This document shows positions 42,894 to 49,761 of a DNA stretch of 49,761 bases, piece after piece. The position numbers were made by a program, and so were the translations under genes. Under the pieces are notes generated by a model. The model was not told where the DNA came from, did no database searches, and was given only the letters and a program-made list of their open reading frames with translations. Within the stretch, counting starts at the first letter, position 1. Each line of letters starts with the position of its first letter. Source of the stretch: Hyphomicrobiales bacterium (GTDB lineage Bacteria; Pseudomonadota; Alphaproteobacteria; Rhizobiales; Devosiaceae); NCBI GenBank assembly GCA_900470445.1, contig UCAU01000029.1:1-49761 (forward strand), given 5' to 3'.

Positions 42894-45809
42894 ATGCATC
42901 TGCTGCTCGTCGACGGCTCGGGTTACATCTTCCGCGCCTTCCACGCCTTGCCCCAGCTCAACCGCAAGTCGGATGGGCTGCCGGTCGGCTGCGTCCAGGG
43001 CTTTTGCAATATGCTCTACAAGCTCACCGAGGATCTCAAGGGCGAGGACGAGCCCACCCACATGGCGGTGATCTTCGATTATTCGAGCAAGACCTTCCGC
43101 GACGATATCTACCCGCAATACAAGGCCCAGCGCCCGCCCGCGCCTGAAGAGCTGGTGCCGCAATTCCCGCTGACCCGCGCCGCCACCCGCGCCTTCGGCA
43201 TTCCCTCCATCGAGATGGAAGGCTGGGAGGCCGATGACATCATCGCCACCTATGCCTGCAATGCGCGCAAGGCGGGCGGCAAGGTCACCATCGTGTCCTC
43301 GGACAAGGATCTGATGCAGCTGGTGGAGCCCGATGGCTCGATCCGCATGCTCGATACCATTCCCCGCCCCGGCCAGCCGCCGCTGCGCTGGATTGGCGTG
43401 GAGGAAGTGTTCAACAAGTTCGGCGTCGGCCCCGACAAGGTGATCGACGTGCAGGCGCTATGCGGGGACAGCGTCGACAACGTGCCAGGCGTGCCGGGCA
43501 TTGGCGTCAAGACGGCGGCCGAGCTGATCAACCAATATGGGGACCTCGAAAACCTGCTCGCCCATGTCGACGAGATCAAGCAGAATGCCCGCCGCGAAAA
43601 GCTGCGCGAACATGCCGAGCTGGCCCGCATTTCCAAGCGCCTCGTGACCCTGGCGCAGGATGTGCCGGTGGAGCTGGACCTGGGCGCCCTGGCGCGCCAG
43701 CCGATCGCTCCATCAGAGCTGTTTCCCTTCCTCAAGGCGATGGAATTTGCCACCATCACCAAGCGCCTGGCCGGACTGCTCGACGCCAATCCCGACGATT
43801 TTGCTGCCGATCCCGAGATCGCCGCCAAGCCGGTGGCCGCTGTCGGTTTCGACAATACCGCCCGCGCCGAGGCCCGCGCTGCCCGCCAGGAGGCCACCGG
43901 CCGGGCCGGCAATGCCACTGTGCTGCACGCCGCCGACATGCATGTTCGGGTCAAGGCCATCCCGTTCAATCCGGATGCCTATGAGATCATCCGCGATGCC
44001 AGTGCGCTGCAGCGCTGGCTCGACCTGATCCAAAACAATGGCCATGTGGCCACCGACACCGAATCCACCGGGCTCGACAACCAGACCGCGGACCTGGTCG
44101 GCATCTCGTTTTCCGTGGCGCCCGGCACCGGCGCCTATCTGCCGCTCGGCCATATCGAGGGCAATGACGACATGTTCGGCGGCGGGCGCGTCGAGGGGCA
44201 GATGGATATGCGCGAGGCGCTGGACATGGTGCGCCCCATGTTCGCCGACCGCTCGATTCTCAAGATCTTCCACAATGCCAAATACGATCTGGGCCTGCTC
44301 GCCCGCTATGACATTGCGGTCAATTCCATCGATGACACGCTGCTGCTGAGCTATTCGCTCGATGGCCCGCAATTCAACACCATGGCCGAGCTGTCCGATC
44401 ATTGGCTGGGCTTTGCCGGCGTGCCCATCAAGGACCTGTTGGGCAGCGGCAAGACGCAAAAGACCTTCGCGCAGGTGCCGCTGGCCGATGCTGCCCGCTA
44501 TGCCGCCGAGGACAGCGACATCACCATCCGCCTCTGGCAGGTGCTCAAACCCCGCCTGGCCGCCGAAAACATGACGGCGCTGTATGAAACCATCGAGCGC
44601 CCGCTGGCCCCGGTGCTGGCGCGCATGGAGGGCCGTGGCGTCTCCATCGACCGCCAGATTCTCTCCCGTCTCTCGGGCGAATTCGCTCAGCGCGCCGCCG
44701 CCTTCGAGGCGGAAGCCTATGAGCTGGCGGGGCAGAGCTTTAACCTCGGCTCCCCCAAGCAGCTCGGCGAAATCCTCTTCGACAAGATGGGGCTCGAAGG
44801 CGGCACCAAGACCAAGACCGGCGCCTGGGCGACCGGCGCCGGCGTGCTTGAGGAACTCGCGCTCAAGGGCGTGCCGCTCGCCCGCACCATTGTCGATTGG
44901 CGCCAGCTCACCAAGCTGATGGGCACCTATACCGATGCCCTACCCCACTATATCAACCAGCGCACCGGCCGGGTCCACACCACCTATTCCCAGCATTCGG
45001 TGCTGACCGGGCGGCTGAGCTCCAACGATCCGAACCTGCAGAATATCCCGGTGCGCACCGAGGATGGCCGCAAGATCCGCAGCGCCTTTGTCGCCGCCCC
45101 TGGCAAAATCCTGGTCTCAGCCGATTATTCGCAGATCGAATTGCGCGTCCTCGCCCATATCGCCGATATCCAGGCCCTCAAGGACGCGTTCGAAGAGGGG
45201 CTGGACATTCACGCCATGACGGCGAGCGAAATGTTCGGCGTGCCGGTCCAGGGCATGCCGTCCGATGTGCGCCGCCGCGCCAAGGCGATCAATTTCGGCA
45301 TTATCTACGGCATATCCGCCTTTGGCCTCGCCAATCAGCTGAGCATTCCGCGCGGCGAGGCAGGTGATTACATCAAGACCTATTTCGAGCGCTTCCCCGG
45401 CATTCGCGATTATATGGAAGAGCAGAAGCGGCGGGTGAAAGCCGACGGCCATGTCAGCACGATCTTCGGCCGCAAGATCAATTTCCCCAATGCCAATTCG
45501 CACAATCCGAGCGAACGCAGCTTTGTCGAACGCGCCTCGATCAACGCCCCCATCCAGGGCTCTGCCGCCGACATCATCCGCCGCGCCATGATCCGCATGG
45601 AACCGGCCTTGAAGAAGGCCGGCATCGAAGCCGACATGCTGCTGCAGGTCCATGACGAACTGATCTTCGAAGTCCCCCTGGGCACCGAGAACACCGCCAT
45701 GCCGGTGATCAAGACGGTCATGGAAGGGGCGGCGGAACCCGCCGTACGGCTAAGCGTGCCGATCCAGGTGGACGCCCATGCCGCGCATAATTGGGATGAG
45801 GCGCATTGA
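42894..45809 (+). CDS. polA: DNA polymerase I
   Basis: The 971-residue protein has three domains. Residues 1-290 are the 5'-3' exonuclease (MHLLLVDGSGYIFRAFHALP, WEADDIIATYA, GIGVKTAAELI). Residues 360-560 are the proofreading exonuclease, with intact DTEST (Asp388, Glu390), HNAKYDL and AAEDSD. The polymerase domain has motif A DYSQIELRVLAH (Asp744), motif B RRAKAINFGIIYGISAFGL and motif C VHDELIFE near residue 919. It fills gaps in repair and removes Okazaki primers. The ATG at 42894 starts the family's N-terminus exactly. Confidence 0.97.
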   Translation: MHLLLVDGSGYIFRAFHALPQLNRKSDGLPVGCVQGFCNMLYKLTEDLKGEDEPTHMAVIFDYSSKTFRDDIYPQYKAQRPPAPEELVPQFPLTRAATRAFGIPSIEMEGWEADDIIATYACNARKAGGKVTIVSSDKDLMQLVEPDGSIRMLDTIPRPGQPPLRWIGVEEVFNKFGVGPDKVIDVQALCGDSVDNVPGVPGIGVKTAAELINQYGDLENLLAHVDEIKQNARREKLREHAELARISKRLVTLAQDVPVELDLGALARQPIAPSELFPFLKAMEFATITKRLAGLLDANPDDFAADPEIAAKPVAAVGFDNTARAEARAARQEATGRAGNATVLHAADMHVRVKAIPFNPDAYEIIRDASALQRWLDLIQNNGHVATDTESTGLDNQTADLVGISFSVAPGTGAYLPLGHIEGNDDMFGGGRVEGQMDMREALDMVRPMFADRSILKIFHNAKYDLGLLARYDIAVNSIDDTLLLSYSLDGPQFNTMAELSDHWLGFAGVPIKDLLGSGKTQKTFAQVPLADAARYAAEDSDITIRLWQVLKPRLAAENMTALYETIERPLAPVLARMEGRGVSIDRQILSRLSGEFAQRAAAFEAEAYELAGQSFNLGSPKQLGEILFDKMGLEGGTKTKTGAWATGAGVLEELALKGVPLARTIVDWRQLTKLMGTYTDALPHYINQRTGRVHTTYSQHSVLTGRLSSNDPNLQNIPVRTEDGRKIRSAFVAAPGKILVSADYSQIELRVLAHIADIQALKDAFEEGLDIHAMTASEMFGVPVQGMPSDVRRRAKAINFGIIYGISAFGLANQLSIPRGEAGDYIKTYFERFPGIRDYMEEQKRRVKADGHVSTIFGRKINFPNANSHNPSERSFVERASINAPIQGSAADIIRRAMIRMEPALKKAGIEADMLLQVHDELIFEVPLGTENTAMPVIKTVMEGAAEPAVRLSVPIQVDAHAAHNWDEAH

Positions 45810-46600
45810 GTTCTGAGGACGAAGAAATCCTCACCGGCGGCGGTCGCACCGCCGTCAGCCGTAAGGGCGAAGTGGTCTTTCGCCAGACCGGGCCTTGGGC
45901 GCAAACGGTCCACGCCCTGCTGCGTCACCTCGAAGAGGTCGGTTTCGCCGCCGCGCCCCGCGTGGTCGGCAGCGGCTTTGACGCCGAGGGCCGCGAAACC
46001 CTCAGCTTCCTGCCCGGAGCGTCGCTGCATCCCGGCCCCTGGCCGGAAGCAGCCATGTTCAACCTGGGCAAACTGCTAGCCGATCTGCACCGCGCCACCG
46101 CGAGCTTCCAACCGCCGCCCAACGCCATCTGGCGCGACTGGTTCGGCCGCACACTGGGCGAGGATCCCCGCATTATCGGCCATTGCGATCTGGGCGATTG
46201 GAACATTATCGCCCAAAACAGCCAACCCACCGGCCTGATCGATTGGGAGCAGGCCGGCCCCGTCGATCCCCTGGTCGAACTCGCCCAACTCTGCTGGCTC
46301 AACGTCCACCTGTTCGACGACGACCTGCAGGCCCGTCTCGGCTTGCCAACGCTGACCACCCGCGCCCGCAATTTGCGGCTCGTCACGGATGGTTATGGCC
46401 TAGCCGCCAAAGACCGTGCCCGCCTGGTGTCGACGATGATCGAACTAGCCACTCACGACGCAGCCAATGAAGCGACCGAAGCCGGGCTCACGCCGGACAG
46501 CACCGGGCCGGTCGAAGCTCTATGGGCCATGGCCTGGCGCGGAAAGAGCGCGGCGTGGATGTTACGGAACAGGGCGGTGTTGGAAGCGGCGTTAGTTTGA
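45806..46600 (+). CDS. APH-fold phosphotransferase of unknown substrate
   Basis: The 264-residue protein is of the aminoglycoside/choline kinase fold: an N-terminal lobe with EVVFRQTGPWAQTVHALLRHLEEVGF, LADLHRAT, the catalytic loop GHCDLGDWNIIA (HxDxxxxN) and the metal motif GLIDWEQAGPVDPL. Members phosphorylate small hydroxyl compounds, not only antibiotics. The TTG start overlaps the polA stop, so it is co-translated with polA. The substrate is unknown and this copy appears intact. Confidence 0.78.
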   Translation: MSSEDEEILTGGGRTAVSRKGEVVFRQTGPWAQTVHALLRHLEEVGFAAAPRVVGSGFDAEGRETLSFLPGASLHPGPWPEAAMFNLGKLLADLHRATASFQPPPNAIWRDWFGRTLGEDPRIIGHCDLGDWNIIAQNSQPTGLIDWEQAGPVDPLVELAQLCWLNVHLFDDDLQARLGLPTLTTRARNLRLVTDGYGLAAKDRARLVSTMIELATHDAANEATEAGLTPDSTGPVEALWAMAWRGKSAAWMLRNRAVLEAALV

Positions 46601-46638
46601 GGGCCAGCGCCTTCCCTTAGTGGGCTGGGACGGGATAG

Positions 46639-48012
46639 CTAGGACACAGGAAGTCGATATTTTGTTCCTTTTCCTCGAGTGTCGGGCACCTTCTCAATTT
46701 CCCCAGCAGCAATCATGCTGTGAAATAGCTTTCGGATAATACTGTCCGACTGCACGTTACAAACTATCCTTGCTGTCGTATTATTTATGTTGCCATTCTT
46801 CGTCAGATATTCTCGAATAAGCTCCCCCTTTGACGCCAGCGGCTCATGTTTTAGCCTAACAATTACAGAAGAATCGGTTTCTTCAATATCGGGCTTGCCC
46901 AGATTGAGCTGCTACATCGAACGGAAAGTCGTATTCAGACCCTCACCCACGTCCTTGTTGGGCGGCGATGGAAATTTAGATATTAGCCGAACCAGCTTTT
47001 TGTTTCGTGCAAATCGCTGCTTCAGTATGTTCTTTACGGTAACTGGCCCTGCCAGCTTCCCAGGACTCTCGACCTCAATTCTATTGTCAAAAATTCGAAT
47101 ATGAACATAGTCGTTCAGGCTATAATCTCTGTGCAGAACTGCATTGCATATCACCTCATGGATGGCTTCTTGAGGATACTTAATCTCCACAAAACCGGAC
47201 GAACTAAGCAACGGAATTGATTCAACGATTTCCTTTGTACGTTCAACGGTTCTCTTAATGACCTCATAAGCCGGCCCCTCTATGGTTTCCGGCTGACCGT
47301 CCAAATCTTCTCGATCCCCTTCTGCATCCAATGTTTTGTATCGGTATACCTTCGCCGCAGCGTGGGGCAGCAATGACTGTGGATTGTCATCAAACAGCAC
47401 AAGCGCGCATGTGCGAAGTTTCAGATCGACCACCAAGCGTTCCTTCTTAAGGAACGTCTCAAGATCCGAATGAGGAGTTACATTCTCGAGAAAGTACTTC
47501 ATGGTCTCGGAATCTGACAACTCAGATGCAGTTGCCTCGACCTTTGAGTCTTCGTAGCTATGAACCCCTTTTTCCAGCTCCAATCTGAGCAGGTCGTTCG
47601 GAGTTGTCAGCTCTCTATCTTGAGCATTTTGTCTGCGATAAGTTCTCCCAGCGGAGGTGCGCACAACAAAGGGGGTCTTATGGATCGTAAACGTCACGCA
47701 GAAGCCGCGACCATCTAGCTCGTAGAACTGGCACCCCACGTACTCGGGCCCATCTTGGAACTGGTTCATTACTTGGGTGATGCATCCATTCGCTTCTTCG
47801 TGATCCTTGAATAGCGCTGCGAACCTGTCGTCTTCCGCTGCGTCGCCAACACCGACGTAAAGCTCTCCTCCGTCGGCGTTGGCGAATCCCGAGGCGGTTT
47901 TCTCAATTTTCGCTATGCTTTGTTTGTCCTTAAAATCAAGGAAATGGCTTTCTTGTTGAGCAAGAAGTGCGGTCACTTCAGGTCCAACTAATTTGGTGAT
48001 TGTCCACAGCAC
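46639..48012 (-). pseudogene. AlbA_2 (Schlafen-type)/HATPase_c_4 protein interrupted by an in-frame amber codon
   Basis: The frame encodes an N-terminal AlbA_2 DNA-binding domain (ESHFLDFKDK, ANADGGELYVGVGD) and a C-terminal HATPase_c_4 region (EAIHEVICNAVLHRDY, RIFDNRIEVESPGKL, PPNKDVGEGL). At codon 367 (46912-46914) there is TAG. The same frame continues for 90 more codons with a winged-helix tail (NLGKPDIEET, NNTTARIVCNVQSDSIIRKL, GKGTKYRL) to a stop at 46639. GTG 48012 follows GAGGGG; ATG 48027 lies upstream. The gene is clearly AT-richer than its neighbours, suggesting transfer. Related proteins are regulators or candidate phage-defence factors. The 366-residue product may still fold. 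Confidence 0.78.
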
Positions 48013-48139
48013 TGTATGTCCCCTCATTTTACTTCATAATCCTGTGATTCCGGACAAGTGTCCAATGAATCGAGCAGCGTAGGTGTTGCCGCGCGTTCTC
48101 CACACTCGTCGGGATGACACCGTGGCTTGGTTCGACATA

Positions 48140-48664
48140 ATGCCCCCCATGACCCCACCCCTCTTCATCGTCACCGGCGCCATGGCCGCTGGAAAATCCA
48201 CCGTCGCCGAAGCTCTTGCCAAACGCCTGCCCAAATCAGTGCATCTGCGCGGCGATGTCTTTCGCAAGATGATCGTCAATGGCGCGGCCGAGATGGGGCC
48301 GGTGCTGGGTGAGGAGGCGCGGCGGCAGCTGGATTTGCGGCAGCGTCTCGCGACCGATGCGGCGCGGGCTTATCACGCGGCGGGCTTTGCCGTGATCTAT
48401 CAGGATATCCTGATCGGGCAGGATCTGGTGGCGGCGACGGAGCGCCTGGCTGATCTGGCGCCGCAAGTCGTGGTGCTGGCGCCATCGGTGGCGACATTGG
48501 CGCAGCGGGATCGAGCGCGGGCCAAGACCGGCTATGGCGAGAATTTTCCGCCCGATATTCTGGCCGAGGCGCTGACGCGCGAGACGCCGCGCCTCGGTCT
48601 ATGGATCGATAGTTCGGCTATGAGCGTCGAGGCCGTGGTCGACGCCATTCTCGGCCACACTTAG
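48140..48664 (+). CDS. AAA_33/zeta-toxin-like P-loop kinase
   Basis: The 174-residue nucleotide-binding protein has Walker A GAMAAGKST at residues 12-20, VHLRGDVFRKMI (substrate-side Asp/Arg), VIYQDILIG (Walker B-like) and a lid region RDRARAKTGYG. The fold matches small kinases such as chloramphenicol phosphotransferase-like, gluconate kinase and zeta-toxin domains. No antitoxin gene is adjacent. ATG 48140 or 48149; neither has a strong ribosome site. The substrate is unknown. Confidence 0.75.
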   Translation: MPPMTPPLFIVTGAMAAGKSTVAEALAKRLPKSVHLRGDVFRKMIVNGAAEMGPVLGEEARRQLDLRQRLATDAARAYHAAGFAVIYQDILIGQDLVAATERLADLAPQVVVLAPSVATLAQRDRARAKTGYGENFPPDILAEALTRETPRLGLWIDSSAMSVEAVVDAILGHT

Positions 48665-48667
48665 CCG

Positions 48668-48874
48668 CTATTTATTGGTGCGGCCGCGATGGCGCGGATT
48701 GATGCTGCCATCGCTTTCGGTGCCGTTCATCACATCGCCCTCGACGGTAGAGCCGCCCTCCTCGTCCTCGAAAATCGTCTCCTCCTGGTCGATGCCGGAC
48801 GTGGTCTGGCCGATGCCCGGATTGCGTTTGAGGTCGAGATCATTGGGTTTTGAGGTCTTGGGATGATGGTTCAT
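48668..48874 (-). CDS. small acidic hydrophilic protein, function unknown
   Basis: The 68-residue protein (MNHHPKTSKPNDLDLKRNPGIGQ ... TIFEDEEGGSTVEGDVMNG ... NPRHRGRTNK) has no cysteine, no membrane segment and an intrinsically disordered character. GGAG lies 8 nt before the ATG. Similar short proteins are familiar as conserved hypotheticals in rhizobial relatives. It is convergent with the P-loop kinase, 3 bp from its stop. Confidence 0.6.
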   Translation of the reverse strand: MNHHPKTSKPNDLDLKRNPGIGQTTSGIDQEETIFEDEEGGSTVEGDVMNGTESDGSINPRHRGRTNK

Positions 48875-49004
48875 GGCTCTTGCTCCATGCTTGGCCCTCA
48901 TTGGGCCAACCGGCAAGGGCGCGAGAAGTTCCCACTAAGCCGATCACATCGGGAAACCCTTGGCGCCGCGCCCGCGTTGGTCCCGATAGAAAAGGAGGAC
49001 CATC

Positions 49005-49265
49005 ATGGTTCAGCAAAGCACGACCCAGCCGCGCGGCACCGAGAAAACCACCGGCGCCCGCACCCGCGAACAGCAGAAGGCCATTATCGAGGGCCGGGAA
49101 AAGACCAGGGGCGCCCCGGTCGATCCGCACGAAAAATCCATGGCCGAAGCACGTAGCGAGCAGGAACAGCCCGCCGGGGAATACGAAATCTCCCATGGCG
49201 ACCGCTCGATCCGCCGCGGCGCCAACCAGGAAAGCGAGCATATGAAACGCCGCAGTGACAACTAG
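49005..49265 (+). CDS. small charged hydrophilic protein, function unknown
   Basis: The 86-residue protein is rich in Arg, Glu, Gln and Lys (TREQQKAIIEGREKTRG, EARSEQEQPAGEYEISHGD) and looks disordered. It has an excellent ribosome site, AAAGGAGG, 7 nt before the ATG. The strong site suggests high or stress-related expression. It converges on tsaE, overlapping its stop by 4 bp. No family was recognised. Confidence 0.65.
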   Translation: MVQQSTTQPRGTEKTTGARTREQQKAIIEGREKTRGAPVDPHEKSMAEARSEQEQPAGEYEISHGDRSIRRGANQESEHMKRRSDN

Positions 49266-49699
49266 CGCCGCGTCACGTCCACCAGCCGCCCCATGCCGCC
49301 CGGCGGAATGGCCAGCGTGATCACCACGCTGGCTGCCGCAACGATTTCGGGCGAGCGCTCGGCCCATTCGACCAGCACAATGGCATGGGGATTATCGAGC
49401 AGGCCAAGCTCGTCTACCTCGCGCGGATCGCCCAGCCGGTAGAGATCGGCATGCAGCACGGGCCCTTTCGGCGTGTCATAGGGCTGCACCAGCGCAAAGG
49501 TGGGCGAGGGCACGTCAAGCGCCGGGTCATTGGCGAGGGTGCGGATAATCGCGCGGGCCAAAGCGGTTTTTCCCGCCCCCAGATCGCCCTCAAGAATGAC
49601 CAGATCACCCGGCGCGAGCGTCGCGGCCAATTCGGCGCCGAGGGCGGCGGTGGCGTCGTCGTCGGGGAGGAGGCTATTGGGGGAGATAGAAAAGGTCAT
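49262..49699 (-). CDS. tsaE: tRNA threonylcarbamoyladenosine biosynthesis ATPase TsaE
   Basis: The 145-residue protein has Walker A EGDLGAGKTALAR, then PSPTFALVQPY, HADLYRL and VLVEWAER, the standard TsaE order. It works with TsaB and TsaD on t6A formation at position 37 of ANN-decoding tRNAs. Length is normal. It starts at 49699 near the window edge, so any partner upstream (for example a PAS kinase or an ABC gene) is not visible. Confidence 0.93.
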   Translation of the reverse strand: MTFSISPNSLLPDDDATAALGAELAATLAPGDLVILEGDLGAGKTALARAIIRTLANDPALDVPSPTFALVQPYDTPKGPVLHADLYRLGDPREVDELGLLDNPHAIVLVEWAERSPEIVAAASVVITLAIPPGGMGRLVDVTRR

Positions 49700-49761
49700 C
49701 AGCCAGCCTCAAATATAGCGGCTCCAGCGCTTCCCTCCCCCTTGAGGGGAGGGATCGAGGG

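Noticed and set aside
46787..47104. Plus-strand 105-codon frame
   Set aside because: It lies fully antisense to the AlbA_2/HATPase frame, which carries recognisable domains.
48140..48874. Zeta-type toxin-antitoxin pair made of the P-loop kinase and the adjacent acidic protein
   Set aside because: The small gene is convergent, not co-directional, and does not resemble known epsilon-type antitoxins; a metabolic kinase is more likely.

Overview
The window is about 50 kb of GC-rich bacterial chromosome (roughly 63-65% GC by eye). Gene content points to an alphaproteobacterium of the order Hyphomicrobiales, quite possibly Devosia or a relative. The lines of evidence are a complete cyoABCD quinol oxidase operon with a SURF1 gene, a DUF6766 protein, a caa3-like oxidase locus with CtaG and DUF2231, an FrcBCA-type sugar ABC transporter, and overlapping ATGA/GTGA gene junctions. 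The genus is an inference from protein style and was not tested by a search.

Layout. 1-2.7 kb: the tail of an ABC exporter, an AcuI-type oxidoreductase, and a zinc-sensing ArsR gene followed by its operator and a His-rich CDF efflux pump. 2.75-7.8 kb (minus): cyoA-cyoB-cyoC-cyoD, then a mobile inverted repeat, then SURF1. 8-10.4 kb: an MFS transporter, then a scar made of a 59-codon SDR tail butted against a streptomycin-type phosphotransferase gene broken by one amber codon. 10.5-14 kb: small conserved proteins and a secreted PHB-depolymerase-like esterase.

14.2-25.4 kb is the most coherent accessory block. It is a divergent catabolic locus. The minus arm holds a BNR/sialidase-like protein, PdxA2, a DapA/NanA-family aldolase and an iron alcohol dehydrogenase. 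The plus arm holds a family-5 solute-binding protein, two permeases, a double ATPase, a short OtnK/DUF1537 kinase and a FadR-type GntR regulator. A GntR-type palindrome overlaps the -35 of the transporter promoter. The PdxA2 plus OtnK pair implies that an acid sugar ends as dihydroxyacetone phosphate; the aldolase, sialidase-like protein and peptide-type transporter suggest a larger or conjugated starting compound.

25.5-27 kb: a divergent SDR/TetR pair with two matching operators. 27-34.9 kb: a membrane PQQ glucose-type dehydrogenase, then ctaG, copD, DUF2231, coxB, a coxA-coxC fusion and a small membrane protein, giving a second heme-copper oxidase. 35-37.9 kb: a sugar ABC transporter. 38-38.8 kb: a MerR gene and a carboxymuconolactone-decarboxylase-family gene behind a textbook 19-bp-spacer MerR promoter. 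38.8-39.5 kb: a gene-poor stretch with a broken tRNA-Arg(CCG) and an orphan intrinsic terminator. 39.5-46.6 kb: a lytic transglycosylase, a second copy of the inverted repeat, a hybrid histidine kinase, polA and an APH-fold phosphotransferase. 46.6-48.1 kb: an AT-richer insert carrying an AlbA_2/HATPase gene, also cut by an in-frame amber codon. 48.1-49.7 kb: a P-loop kinase, two small hydrophilic proteins and tsaE.

No CRISPR array, rRNA, intact tRNA or insertion sequence was seen.
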